A stretch of DNA of 64,000 bases. Source: Bacteroidota bacterium (GTDB lineage Bacteria; Bacteroidota; Ignavibacteria; Kryptoniales; JAKASW01). The position numbers and the translations under genes are program-made. Numbering within the stretch: the first letter of the stretch is position 1; every line of letters starts with the position of its first letter. The stretch spans positions 200,247-264,246 of the forward strand of contig JAJYIT010000001.1 in the NCBI GenBank assembly GCA_021789975.1, read 5' to 3'. This document shows positions 24,779 through 33,470 of this stretch, piece after piece. The notes below the pieces were generated by a model that had not been told where the DNA came from, made no database searches, and saw only the letters and a program-made list of their open reading frames with translations.

Positions 24779-26847
24779 GCTCTACTGCACAAATACTTCC
24801 TGTCGTAAATCTTGCAGTTCCTGCTGCGGACTCTCCGCAGTCAAATTCTCAAGGAACTCGGAGCGAATCGTTGGCAACGGCGGGACTATCCTTTCAAAAT
24901 ATTCTTGCGTGGTACACTCCCGGGGGAGAACCGAGCTTGCCCTTCGGGAACGAAACGAGCCGAGTGTGTCCTCAATCGAAATTTGTTTCTGAAACAGGTG
25001 ACCTAGCGACCGACACCAAATCCTCTTCGCTACCGAAAGTTCAGCCACAAGCTTCTCCTGCCGGGGTAGCTGATCCAACATCTCCACAGAATATTCTCAG
25101 CTTAGTCTCAATTCTTTCCCAGGCATTGATCACCTCAACTAAATCTGAGCCTCTTCCCGACAAGCAGTCTGGAATTGTCGGTGAAGCAGGTTTTCCCGCT
25201 AACATAGGAGAAGATCCGGCAGCCTCTTCTTCAAAAATGACCGGACATGAAGAGTCCGCTAGTACGGGCAAGTCCCCTACAAAGTTTGGTGGATCGACCA
25301 TCGGATTATCATGCCTTCAACAATACGGTTCGGCCGCTGCTTATTTTAATTCGCCGTCACTTTTGAGCGGAAAGACTTCAACCCAATTACCCGGATCGAA
25401 TTCCGGGATAACCAGGGATTCATCGGTTGAAGCGACTGGTGGAAGCGGAAACGGTTCTACAGGGAGTTCAATCGCAACCGCTCAAAATAATCCAGCTACG
25501 ACAAAACCAAAGAGTATGATTGGATCGCAGCTCCATCCCCACGTGAATGGTGTAATCGATTTGCCGGATGCGAGCGTTTTCACGGGATCTCATTCTGATG
25601 GTTCAATCGAAGGTGCAGCCAACTTTCCAGGTGCCATCGGAGCATCGAGTGAAATGTCTAATCTGCCGGGAAGCGATGAGTCTACTGCCAAATGGGGGCG
25701 GTTGACTATTAGCGATAACTCTTCCGCGAGTTCGGCCGTATTGCAGGAACAACTTTCCCCGCAAATTATCAAAGAGACCTCCGGAATTCACATCTCACCG
25801 GTATCATCCGAATTTGTTCCGGGATCAGGAAGGCAGAATGTCCAGAGCCGATCTCATCCTGGCGTCTTAAAGAATGCCTCGGTAATTCCAGCCGGAACAG
25901 TGCCAATGAAGACGGGCGTGCGTGGCAGTGATTATCAGGACTTGATGTCTGCAGAAACCGGAAATCCGTCGGGCAGCGGAGTAACCGCAGCTCTTCAAAC
26001 CCATCCAATGACCGCACCAGACCCATCTGGTACAATTGTGATGGGTTCAAAGGCGGCTCCTCAGCACACAGGTCATGTAAACGGCACGCAAGCGACCATT
26101 GGATATTTCAACGGCAAACTAGATTCAAATCCGATGGCAACACCCACCGCCGCAAGTCTATCGGTCCAGACAAATTCCAATTCCGCGGGCCCGATTACGG
26201 TTCATGCAGCATCCTCTTCAGGGAGAGTTTCGGGATTAGGCGCGAGTGTTGGCGATGCAAGCACCTTCGATTCGGCGAACCGGCAGACGGGTCGTGACGC
26301 AAACTCCGGAGATAATCCCGCGAAGTTCAGCCAACGTACAGAGATTCCCGCGGTATCAGCATTTCAACCCCTACCGAAGAACGCCGTTAGCTTTGGTCAT
26401 ACCCTTTCCTCTGTCTCACATAGCACCTATGACACTCAGTTGGCAGCGAATACTCCTTTGATCGGTCAATCTATACTCCGCGAAGTAAGACTATTGAATC
26501 AGGACGGGAAGGCTGTTGTCAACATGAAACTCGCGCCGGAATCGCTCGGATCCGTGGTTGTTCAGGTCGCCAGTGAAGGCGGGAAAATATCAGCACAGTT
26601 CAATGTTAGGACGCCGGATGCGAGGGCGTATCTGGAAGCTTCCGTGCCGGAGATCAAGCAGTTTCTACAGACCAACGGGATAACTGTCGCGCACGTTGCC
26701 GTCAGCCTCTCCGGTGGCGACTCGCGCTCTGGCCACCCCCAGTATAGGGAAACCCGTCAGCAACAAAAGTTTTCGTCATTTGTTCCGACAGAAACTGATG
26801 AGAGCTTCCGTAGCTTCGGTTACAACACAATGGAAATGAAAGTGTAG
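24775..26847 (+). CDS. fliK: Flagellar hook-length control protein FliK
   Basis: FliK is exported to measure hook length and then switches FlhB specificity. The 690 residues are mostly a low-complexity Ser/Thr/Gly/Pro-rich ruler. The conserved C-terminal switch domain (about 570-655) contains LAPESLGSVVVQVASEGGKI and later EASVPEIKQFLQTNGI. The long ruler goes with the large hook protein encoded downstream. It overlaps the motE-like gene by four bases. Confidence 0.9.
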   Translation: MSSTAQILPVVNLAVPAADSPQSNSQGTRSESLATAGLSFQNILAWYTPGGEPSLPFGNETSRVCPQSKFVSETGDLATDTKSSSLPKVQPQASPAGVADPTSPQNILSLVSILSQALITSTKSEPLPDKQSGIVGEAGFPANIGEDPAASSSKMTGHEESASTGKSPTKFGGSTIGLSCLQQYGSAAAYFNSPSLLSGKTSTQLPGSNSGITRDSSVEATGGSGNGSTGSSIATAQNNPATTKPKSMIGSQLHPHVNGVIDLPDASVFTGSHSDGSIEGAANFPGAIGASSEMSNLPGSDESTAKWGRLTISDNSSASSAVLQEQLSPQIIKETSGIHISPVSSEFVPGSGRQNVQSRSHPGVLKNASVIPAGTVPMKTGVRGSDYQDLMSAETGNPSGSGVTAALQTHPMTAPDPSGTIVMGSKAAPQHTGHVNGTQATIGYFNGKLDSNPMATPTAASLSVQTNSNSAGPITVHAASSSGRVSGLGASVGDASTFDSANRQTGRDANSGDNPAKFSQRTEIPAVSAFQPLPKNAVSFGHTLSSVSHSTYDTQLAANTPLIGQSILREVRLLNQDGKAVVNMKLAPESLGSVVVQVASEGGKISAQFNVRTPDARAYLEASVPEIKQFLQTNGITVAHVAVSLSGGDSRSGHPQYRETRQQQKFSSFVPTETDESFRSFGYNTMEMKV

Positions 26848-26855
26848 GGATATTT

Positions 26856-27584
26856 ATGCAGCTTAATCCGATAGTGCAGTCATCAACATCATCATCTTCT
26901 TCCACTGTTTCGGGGAGCAGTCAAGCGTCCTCATCTTCTTCCGGCCAGGCTTCGTCAGCGTTGGCTTCCAGTCAGACATTGAATGAGAATGACTTCCTGC
27001 AGATGCTCGTGACGGAACTCAAGAATCAGGATCCGACCAACCCTCTCCAGAGCACTGACCTTGCCGCTCAGCTTGCCCAATTCAGCAGTGTAAGTGAACT
27101 GCAGACTTTAAATCAAAACGTGCAGAACTCGACTAACGCCAACCTTATGATGACGCAATCCATAAGTAATACAATGGCGGCTACACTTATCGGGAAGAAA
27201 ATACAAGTCGATACTTCAAGCATAACGTATGACGGGTCGACTCAACCGACTCTCGGTTTCAACATACCGAGCAGCGCCGCCGATGTTCAGATAAAAATCA
27301 CGAACGCGGACGGTACAGTTGTACGGACAATCGACAATGGTGCGGCTGTAAGCGGAGACAACTCCGTGACCTGGGACGGGAAGGACGATTCAGGAAATGC
27401 CGTGCCGGCAGGAAACTATATGTTTTCGGTCACAGCTACCGATTCGCAGGGCAATGCCATAACGTCAACTCAGTACATGCTCGGAACTGTACAAGGTGTG
27501 AAGTTCGGATCCAACGGTGCATCCCTGTTGGTTGACGGGACAGATGTGAATTTGTCAGACGTCCAGGAAATTTTCGGTAACTAG
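26856..27584 (+). CDS. flgD: Flagellar hook cap protein FlgD
   Basis: FlgD caps the growing hook. After a Ser-rich N-terminus, the conserved assembly segment is clear (NDFLQMLVTELKNQDPTNP, then QLAQFSSVSELQTLN). The C-terminal part (about 115-215) has the FlgD Tudor/Ig-like fold, for example SVTWDGKDDSGNAVPAG. The 242 residues are normal for FlgD. It lies between fliK and the TIGR02530-like gene. Confidence 0.96.
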   Translation: MQLNPIVQSSTSSSSSTVSGSSQASSSSSGQASSALASSQTLNENDFLQMLVTELKNQDPTNPLQSTDLAAQLAQFSSVSELQTLNQNVQNSTNANLMMTQSISNTMAATLIGKKIQVDTSSITYDGSTQPTLGFNIPSSAADVQIKITNADGTVVRTIDNGAAVSGDNSVTWDGKDDSGNAVPAGNYMFSVTATDSQGNAITSTQYMLGTVQGVKFGSNGASLLVDGTDVNLSDVQEIFGN

Positions 27585-27586
27585 TT

Positions 27587-28036
27587 ATGCAGGAAGTTGA
27601 CGGCATAAATATTCCCTTTGTTCCAATTGGCGGCGTAGGCGGTCTCAAGTCCGGGCCGCAGATAAATCCGCCCGCTGGAAAATCCTTCGAAGAAATCCTA
27701 AAGGGAGAACTCGAGCGCACAGACTCGGGTGCACAATCGGTCGACTCTCTTTCGAACGGAGTCAAATTCTCACATCATGCTCAGACGAGATTGGAATCGC
27801 GCAACATTCAGTTGTCGACCGAAGAAGTCAAACAGCTTTCCGATGCGGTTGACCGGGCGGGTCAAAAAGGCTCTCGGGATTCGCTCGTTCTGATGAATAA
27901 TGTCGGCTTCATCGTAAATGTCAAGAATCGTACCGTCGTGACGGCAGTTGTCGGAGATCCGGTCAGCGGGAACGGAGGAAACTTAAATGATAATGTCTTT
28001 ACAAACATCGACAGTGCAATTGTAATTAATCAATAA
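27587..28036 (+). CDS. Flagellar operon protein, TIGR02530-like
   Basis: A 149-residue protein with the pattern SFEEILKGEL, then VKFSHHAQTRLESRNIQLS and a C-terminal VLMNNVGFIVNVKNRTVVTA. These are characteristic of the flagellar operon protein family (TIGR02530) found between flgD and flgE in many Gram-positive and other bacteria. Its molecular role is not established. It starts 2 bases after flgD. Confidence 0.82.
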   Translation: MQEVDGINIPFVPIGGVGGLKSGPQINPPAGKSFEEILKGELERTDSGAQSVDSLSNGVKFSHHAQTRLESRNIQLSTEEVKQLSDAVDRAGQKGSRDSLVLMNNVGFIVNVKNRTVVTAVVGDPVSGNGGNLNDNVFTNIDSAIVINQ

Positions 28037-28187
28037 ACGGGGCTGGCCTCCCGACACCGAATTCAACAGTGCCGTGGGAAGCCCCTCCAGAGGTGCCGAC
28101 CGACTGACGCGCCTCTAATCTAATAAGTAAGGTTTCACGTTTCGAAACGAGGAATCTTGCGCTATAACCGAAAGGAGGGTTATATCT

Positions 28188-30311
28188 ATGCCATTCAGTG
28201 GTTCTCTTACTTCGGCCATCTCGGGTCTAACATGCCACCAGACCATGATGGACGTAATCTCGAACAACATAGCCAACGTAGATACGATTGGCTTCAAGTC
28301 AAGCCAGGCAATTCTGGGTCAGGCATTCGACCAGATTCTCCGGAACGCCACTGGTGCTACAGCTTTAAGCGGCGGCACGAATCCTGTTCAGGTGGGACTG
28401 GGAGTGTCTGTCCAGGCCGTGGATACTTCCATGACGCAGGGCAACCTTCAGACTACCGGCCAGAACACCGATCTTGCACTTCAAGGACAGGGCTTCTTCA
28501 TCGTCAATTTGAATGGAAACCAGTACTACACACGCGCAGGTGCGTTTCAGTTCGACGCTCAAGGAAGGTTGATAGATCCTGCCACCGGCGCCATAGTCCA
28601 GGGTAAAACTGCAGACGCACAAGGGAATCTTCCAGTCGGCTCTGCGGTTTCTGACATAACGATCCCGTTCGGTCAGAAATCTCCTGCGAAAGCGTCTTCC
28701 TACATTCAGCTCACCGGCAACCTCGATTCCTCTAAGACACCGCTCGGCACAATAATGCAGTCGCAATCTGTCTACGCGATCGACGACGGGCAGACTGATG
28801 TTGAAGGGCTTCTTGCAGCAGACAACGGCGGTGCAAACAGTCACGTAGTGACCGGGATGGTTCCAGACTCGACAACGCTGACGATGACGGTTGATGGGAA
28901 GGCGTACACGTATACTTATGTGACAACCGATTCCGGAACCGGAAGGGGTGGTTTTCACACGATGCAGGATCTCGTAAATGAGGTCAACTATAGTTTGAAC
29001 CAGCAATTCGGCGGAACATCACCGATTACCGCAGGGATCAATGCGACTACCGGTGCCATGGCATTTGTAAACAACGGAACTTCCACGCACACGCTGCAGA
29101 TAACCAGCACCAATCCAGTCCTACAGTCCGCGATGGAGGCTTCGAGTACTGTGACACTGGCAGCAAGCGGCGGTTCATTATCATCACAGCAATTCTCACA
29201 TGTTGCAGGTTCATCCGATCTCCTCGCCAACCTTCGTAATTCGACCGGCGCTAGCCTCGGCATCGCGAACAACGACGCGATAGATGTCAACGGACAGGTG
29301 GACGGGACGGCTATCACGCAGGGAGTTTTAACTGTCAACGCAGCACAGACCACCTACGGCGATCTGGCCAACAGCGTCTCCACCGCCTTCGGAATTTCAA
29401 ACTCTACGGGGACAACAATAGATACAACTACCGGTGCGCTGACCATTAACGCGGACGGAGGTACGGCTCATGCTATCTCCAACGTCGACATATCGGATTC
29501 CACGACCTCATCTGCGAAATTCAACGGCGTCTTCAGCGGAAGTCCCGGCGACTGGACTCAAATTCAAGCTGCAACCGACGTCCAGCAAAACATTTCGACA
29601 ACGGTATACGATTCACTCGGCAATCAGTACGACGTGACTCTTGCGTTCACACGTGATGTGACACGACCAAACACCTGGACCTGGAAAGCCTCGGTGGACG
29701 CGCCTGCGACCATCACCGGCGGTGGCTCAGGAACGGCATTGTTCAACAATGATGGTTCACTTAACACCTTCACTTTCGACGACGGATCAACCACTCTTCA
29801 GATCAATCCTCGTCCAGTCGGCAATTCTGCCAATCTGAGTGCAAACCTTATTAGTTTGAAGCTCGACGCCGGAAGCGCTGGCAATTTCGCGGGTCTAACT
29901 CAGATGAGCGGTGCATCGACCACAGTCTCCGGCCAGCAGGATGGTTATGGACTGGGCGTCCTCAACAGTGAATCGATCGACCAGAACGGGAACATAATCG
30001 GTGAGTTCTCCAACGGTACCACCCGGACGCTTGGCGAGGTCATGCTCGCTACTTTCAATAATCCGAACGGACTGGTAAACGTAGGCAACAATCTCTACGA
30101 ATCATCTGCCAGCACAGGAGACCCGATCGTCGGTGAGGCAGGCAGCGCGATCCCGACACAGGTGGTCAGCGGGTCGCTGGAACAATCCAATGTCAATCTT
30201 GCAACGGAGCTGTCGAACATGATCGTTGCGGAACGGGGCTTCCAGGCAAACGCTCAGGTTATTACCACGAGCAGCACACTCCTGGATACTCTGGTGAATA
30301 CGGTCCATTAG
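28188..30311 (+). CDS. flgE: Flagellar hook protein FlgE
   Basis: FlgE polymerises into the hook. The 707-residue protein has the N-terminal rod/hook motif (SNNIANVDTIGFKSS), the DLALQGQGFFIV block, a TRAGAFQFDAQG segment and the C-terminal SNVNLATELSNMIVAERGF helix. It is larger than the usual 400-450 residues because of extra surface domains (about 150-480, Thr/Gly/Ser-rich). A strong AAAGGAGGG site precedes the ATG. A 151-bp gap upstream contains a GGGGCT/AGCCCC hairpin. Confidence 0.95.
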   Translation: MPFSGSLTSAISGLTCHQTMMDVISNNIANVDTIGFKSSQAILGQAFDQILRNATGATALSGGTNPVQVGLGVSVQAVDTSMTQGNLQTTGQNTDLALQGQGFFIVNLNGNQYYTRAGAFQFDAQGRLIDPATGAIVQGKTADAQGNLPVGSAVSDITIPFGQKSPAKASSYIQLTGNLDSSKTPLGTIMQSQSVYAIDDGQTDVEGLLAADNGGANSHVVTGMVPDSTTLTMTVDGKAYTYTYVTTDSGTGRGGFHTMQDLVNEVNYSLNQQFGGTSPITAGINATTGAMAFVNNGTSTHTLQITSTNPVLQSAMEASSTVTLAASGGSLSSQQFSHVAGSSDLLANLRNSTGASLGIANNDAIDVNGQVDGTAITQGVLTVNAAQTTYGDLANSVSTAFGISNSTGTTIDTTTGALTINADGGTAHAISNVDISDSTTSSAKFNGVFSGSPGDWTQIQAATDVQQNISTTVYDSLGNQYDVTLAFTRDVTRPNTWTWKASVDAPATITGGGSGTALFNNDGSLNTFTFDDGSTTLQINPRPVGNSANLSANLISLKLDAGSAGNFAGLTQMSGASTTVSGQQDGYGLGVLNSESIDQNGNIIGEFSNGTTRTLGEVMLATFNNPNGLVNVGNNLYESSASTGDPIVGEAGSAIPTQVVSGSLEQSNVNLATELSNMIVAERGFQANAQVITTSSTLLDTLVNTVH

Positions 30312-30345
30312 ACTGATCATTTGGTTGACTGAAATCAGCGCACAG

Positions 30346-30465
30346 ATGCAGGCGGAATTAAACATACTGTCGGAGAAGAAGAAAGAAGCAGCAGCACTTA
30401 TTACCTATGGTCTGTTGATTCCGCCTTATCCGTGTGCAATCTTCGTTTATTTGGAGAACGCGTAA
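30346..30465 (+). CDS. Possible 39-residue ORF overlapping flbD
   Basis: The frame MQAELNILSEKKKEAAA... ends in a TAA that overlaps the flbD ATG as TAATG, a junction seen elsewhere in this locus. The second half is hydrophobic (LITYGLLIPPYPCAIFVYL). No ribosome-binding site precedes the ATG and no family is recognised. It may be chance. Confidence 0.2.
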   Translation: MQAELNILSEKKKEAAALITYGLLIPPYPCAIFVYLENA

Positions 30466-30692
30466 TGGTCAGACTGACACAGATAAACGGCGAAGAGATC
30501 GTCATCAACTCGGATCTCATAGAGACAGTTGAAAAGGCACATGATACAATAGTGACACTTACCACCTCACGAAAGATTCTAGTGCGCGAAAGCGTGGAAG
30601 AGATAATCGACCGGGTAGTGGAATACAGGAAACGCATCGAGGGCGGCGTGCAAGGTCAGGAAGGGCCACAAAGCATGCCAAAACCGGAGTAG
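30465..30692 (+). CDS. flbD: FlbD/SwrD-like flagellar protein
   Basis: A 75-residue protein starting MVRLTQINGEEIVINSDLIE, typical of the small FlbD/SwrD family located after flgE. In Bacillus the homologue SwrD boosts flagellar torque; the general role is poorly known. The ATG at 30465 follows a GGAG site; a longer frame from 30432 adds 11 residues without a site. It is the last gene of the first flagellar run. Confidence 0.88.
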   Translation: MVRLTQINGEEIVINSDLIETVEKAHDTIVTLTTSRKILVRESVEEIIDRVVEYRKRIEGGVQGQEGPQSMPKPE

Positions 30693-31027
30693 GGCAAGCT
30701 CATCCGAAAGGTCTTGCGGAATTCATGATTTGCGATCGGGTATTCTTTTTATGGTACACCTAATTTGGGCAAAAGTAGAACATCCGGCGGACGGGTAGCG
30801 CGCTAATTTGAATCTCACTTCAAAGAAGAAAAGTAAATGAACCCCAATGATCGCAAGGGTCGAGAAGTTCTCTATCGCTGAAAGATTTTTAGCGTACCTT
30901 AGGGATCTCCGCGGTTTGAGAAAGACATAATTTGTGACCCCACTGACCGACGTTGATTTTTGCTTCACCATAACATAAAATGGTGATGCGATAACGCAGT
31001 AAATATTCACATTCGGGTCGTGTTCAG
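30693..31027. other. Gene-free stretch after flbD with a hairpin
   Basis: This 335-bp gap carries no convincing gene; a 107-residue minus-strand frame has no family features. It holds a hairpin at 30962-30989 (GCTTCACCAT / ATGGTGATGC, one mismatch, 8-base loop). The hairpin lacks a T-run on the plus strand. No clear terminator for the flgB-flbD run was found. Confidence 0.6.
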
Positions 31028-31825
31028 GTGCGCAAGTCACGTACACAAATACTTCTAAACCGGTTTCTTCTCCACGCGGTGGGCTGTGCTATTTGTGTCA
31101 CTCTTCTTTCAGGCGGGATCGCTGTTCCTCAAATTCTTTTCCGATATCCCAAAACTGATACTGTGCGTTTCACCAGCGGATGTACACCTCCGATGATAGA
31201 GTACAGCGTTGACACCACACAGAGCTTCATTGATAACATTTCAATCTCACCCGGATTCAATGCCAATCTGACTTTTGTCGATTCGGTGGGAACTCTGCGC
31301 TGGTCCGCAAGTGTGCAATTTATTCTCTCGGACTCTTCCAGATGTAAAACGTTTCGCGCGGCTCTCATGGGGAACTCGTCCGGTGAGTCTTACACTCTAC
31401 TTCCCGATTCCGCAGTCGAGATCAGGCCCGGCCTGTATAGACTTGCATTGTACGTCATTGAGGATGAACGGAGCATCGATTCTTCAGAATATGTTGCGGT
31501 CATAACACAAGTACCTCTCGATATCGACCGCCGACAGAAATCGCAGGTCTTGAACGCCGCGATATCTGCTTATCCAAATCCAGCTGACAATTTAACTGTT
31601 GTATCATATCGTCTCGCCGAAAGTTCACCGACAACGATCAGACTCTACGACGTACTTGGGAGGCTTGTCAGGACACTCCATGACGGTATCCAATCGATGG
31701 GGGAACATGCAGTTATTTGGAATCGCCGAGACAGATTAGGAAGGGTGGTCACTCCTGGGGTTTATCTGGTAGTTCTCAGAACTCCGGAGATCTTTGAGAC
31801 CTTCAAGATTGTCGTCAGCAGGTAG
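31028..31825 (+). CDS. Secreted protein with type IX C-terminal sorting domain
   Basis: The 265-residue protein has an N-terminal hydrophobic signal (about 12-32) and a central beta-rich part of unknown family. Its C-terminal domain (about 182-265) has the type IX sorting signature: AYPNPADNLTVVSYRL, then IRLYDVLGRLVRTL and GVYLVVLRT. Such domains send proteins through the type IX system of Bacteroidota and relatives. It starts at a GTG. Its presence inside a flagellar cluster is unexpected; it sits at the start of a decayed insertion. Its substrate or role is unknown. Confidence 0.8.
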   Translation: MRKSRTQILLNRFLLHAVGCAICVTLLSGGIAVPQILFRYPKTDTVRFTSGCTPPMIEYSVDTTQSFIDNISISPGFNANLTFVDSVGTLRWSASVQFILSDSSRCKTFRAALMGNSSGESYTLLPDSAVEIRPGLYRLALYVIEDERSIDSSEYVAVITQVPLDIDRRQKSQVLNAAISAYPNPADNLTVVSYRLAESSPTTIRLYDVLGRLVRTLHDGIQSMGEHAVIWNRRDRLGRVVTPGVYLVVLRTPEIFETFKIVVSR

Positions 31826-32003
31826 GCTGCTTCGGCAGGTCCCGACGGTTCGTCCAGGGCCACTGCAATTCACTGCAGCGAAAAGTGCGGTCTGAAGAGC
31901 CACGATGACGTTACGAGCCCTTCTGCGCAGGCTTCACTGCAAAGAGTGTTCGCGAACGAGGCATCCTTTTTCTTGAAGAGAGCGAAAGAGGTCGATTCGA
32001 TCA

Positions 32004-32531
32004 ATGCAAATTATTCGCATGATCTCATACCGCCTCGTGGGCATAAACGGCCAGCAGGTCTATGCGACTGATCAGGGTCTCGTCTCAGGGAGCGGCCATG
32101 CGTACGGAGCCGAGCTGAGCTTCAATTTTGACATGGAAACTTTCTACGCAGAAGTGAACTACTCTTATGGGATGGTGACACGGGAGCTGGGTGGAGTGTC
32201 TTACATACCGCGGTACAATCTTAGAAACCAGGTCACAGGTTTCCTCGGGCAGCCCGGTTTCTACTATAATGACATAAAGTCCTCTGGCAAAGGTTGGGCT
32301 TTTCCCCTGCCTCTATTTGGGTCTTATAATTCTGCAAGGCTCCCTGGTTATCAGAGCCTTGATGTCAGCATTGAGGACGAATTCCAGCTCTTCGGCAAAA
32401 GTGTGGCACTGCAAATTGCCATGATAAACCTTTACGATCGGCGCAACGTGTACTACGTCAACAACGTGACCCTTGCCCTCGAGTATGAGCTGCCTCGGAT
32501 GGCGAATGTTTCATTGGCTTTCAAATTCTAA
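32004..32531 (+). pseudogene. C-terminal fragment of a TonB-dependent receptor
   Basis: The 175-residue frame reads like the last strands of an outer-membrane TonB-dependent receptor. It has SGSGHAYGAELSFNFDMETF, alternating beta strands (FYAEVNYSYGMVTREL) and the terminal VSLAFKF ending in Phe. The plug, TonB box and most of the barrel are missing. Upstream (about 31830-32066) a different frame is open without a start codon, in line with frameshift or rearrangement. It is a remnant, probably not functional. Confidence 0.75.
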
Positions 32532-32558
32532 GTCCAAAGGATAAACAGGGGGAGAACG

Positions 32559-32990
32559 ATGCTCACTTTCTGGTTTGTCTTGATACTCACTTCTTTAGCC
32601 TGGTATCCGCTCACCGGGATTTTCGAACCCGCGGACATAGATTTCCATCCTCTATTCTTTTCAGCAGAACTATTTCTCAGCCTCAACTCAAACCCGCCGA
32701 AGCAAGTTACAACCCGCCTGTCAATGCCAGCGGCAGCCAGTTCCGCTATTTCAACCGAACTAAACTGCAGGGCGAATGCCTCGCGGCTGACCATTTCTCA
32801 ACTATGGATCAATCCGGGTCGCTTCCTCGGAAAAGTTCTACCGTCTCTGGTGAGTGTCCCATCTGTGGCCGCGGTCAGCATGGTCTTGTTAGGATTCGTC
32901 TTCGCCATCATCACCGGAACAATACTCGGCATTTACCCTGCATGGAGAGCGGCGAAGATGACGCCGGTTGAAGCACTGAGATATGAATAG
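32559..32990 (+). pseudogene. Chimeric debris ending in a MacB/FtsX-type permease C-terminus
   Basis: Only the last third of this 143-residue frame is recognisable. From about 32844, SLVSVPSVAAVSMVLLG and ILGIYPAWRAAKMTPVEALR form the final membrane segment and tail of a MacB/FtsX-type ABC permease. The first two thirds do not fit a permease. Within 32672-32780 another plus-strand frame reads more naturally (ASYNPPVNASGSQFRYFN), suggesting a fragment of yet another gene. The whole looks like rearranged remains. Confidence 0.7.
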
Positions 32991-33290
32991 AGTTCATGAC
33001 CGGGATAGATTCATAACGATTCGAAATTTCTTCGCTCCCCTCTTAGACCCCTTCCCTGAATTGAGACGTCTGAAATTCGTCTCACTCTTCTGATTAGCCT
33101 CAGCTTGTCCTTCCTTCCGCGCTAAATCACCTGCCAAGTTCCCGTCTTTAATCACTCAGGATTGAATTACCTCTACGAGGTCGTGGACCCATTGCTGCGG
33201 CCTTGCCGTTCATTCCAAGTGGTTTCTCCCTTCACGTGCCTGTTCTACAACCTCGACGGGCTCGAATCGGTTGAGATCTTCGCCGTTACC

Positions 33291-33315
33291 ACTCATGTGT
33301 TCCAAGATCCCTTAT
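33291..33315. repeat. Degenerate third copy of the 25-bp repeat
   Basis: 20 of 25 bases match the repeat at 10552 and 10621. The following minus-strand codons also resemble the earlier copy: GI-x-E-[Y/H]-MSG-[S/N]-G is shared with 10621-10645. It lies in the decayed spacer, 22.7 kb away. Confidence 0.45.
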
Positions 33316-33405
33316 AGAATATTGACCACCTGATCAATATTAATCAGCCGTTCCAATTCAGCACTCAGAAACCAGTCTAAACGTCCATATTTCGCCTCTT
33401 TTGCT

Positions 33406-33420
33406 CGGCACATGGGTTGA
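33406..33420 (+). promoter_or_regulatory. Sigma54-like promoter ahead of fliL
   Basis: CGGCACATGGGTTGA has the same CGGCAC-N5-TTGA form as the site ahead of flgB. It lies about 50 bases before the fliL start and would restart transcription after the decayed insertion. The -12 element ends GA rather than the consensus GC. Confidence 0.4.
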
Positions 33421-33470
33421 GTTCTCATATGTCGTCAAACAAAAGAGCATGAATAAAAGGCTGAACTAGA

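Larger units (their letters stand above)
32991..33470. other. Gene-free decayed spacer before fliL
   Basis: 480 bp with no supportable gene. It holds a short inverted repeat (GAGACG 33063-33068 / CGTCTC 33078-33083), a degenerate copy of the 25-bp repeat (33291-33315) and a sigma54-like site (33406-33420). Short stop-ridden coding-like stretches on the minus strand near 33200-33300 suggest remnants. Confidence 0.6.

Noticed and set aside
28037-28187. Possible riboswitch before flgE
   Set aside because: A GGGGCT/AGCCCC hairpin is present but no c-di-GMP or other known riboswitch consensus was recognised.
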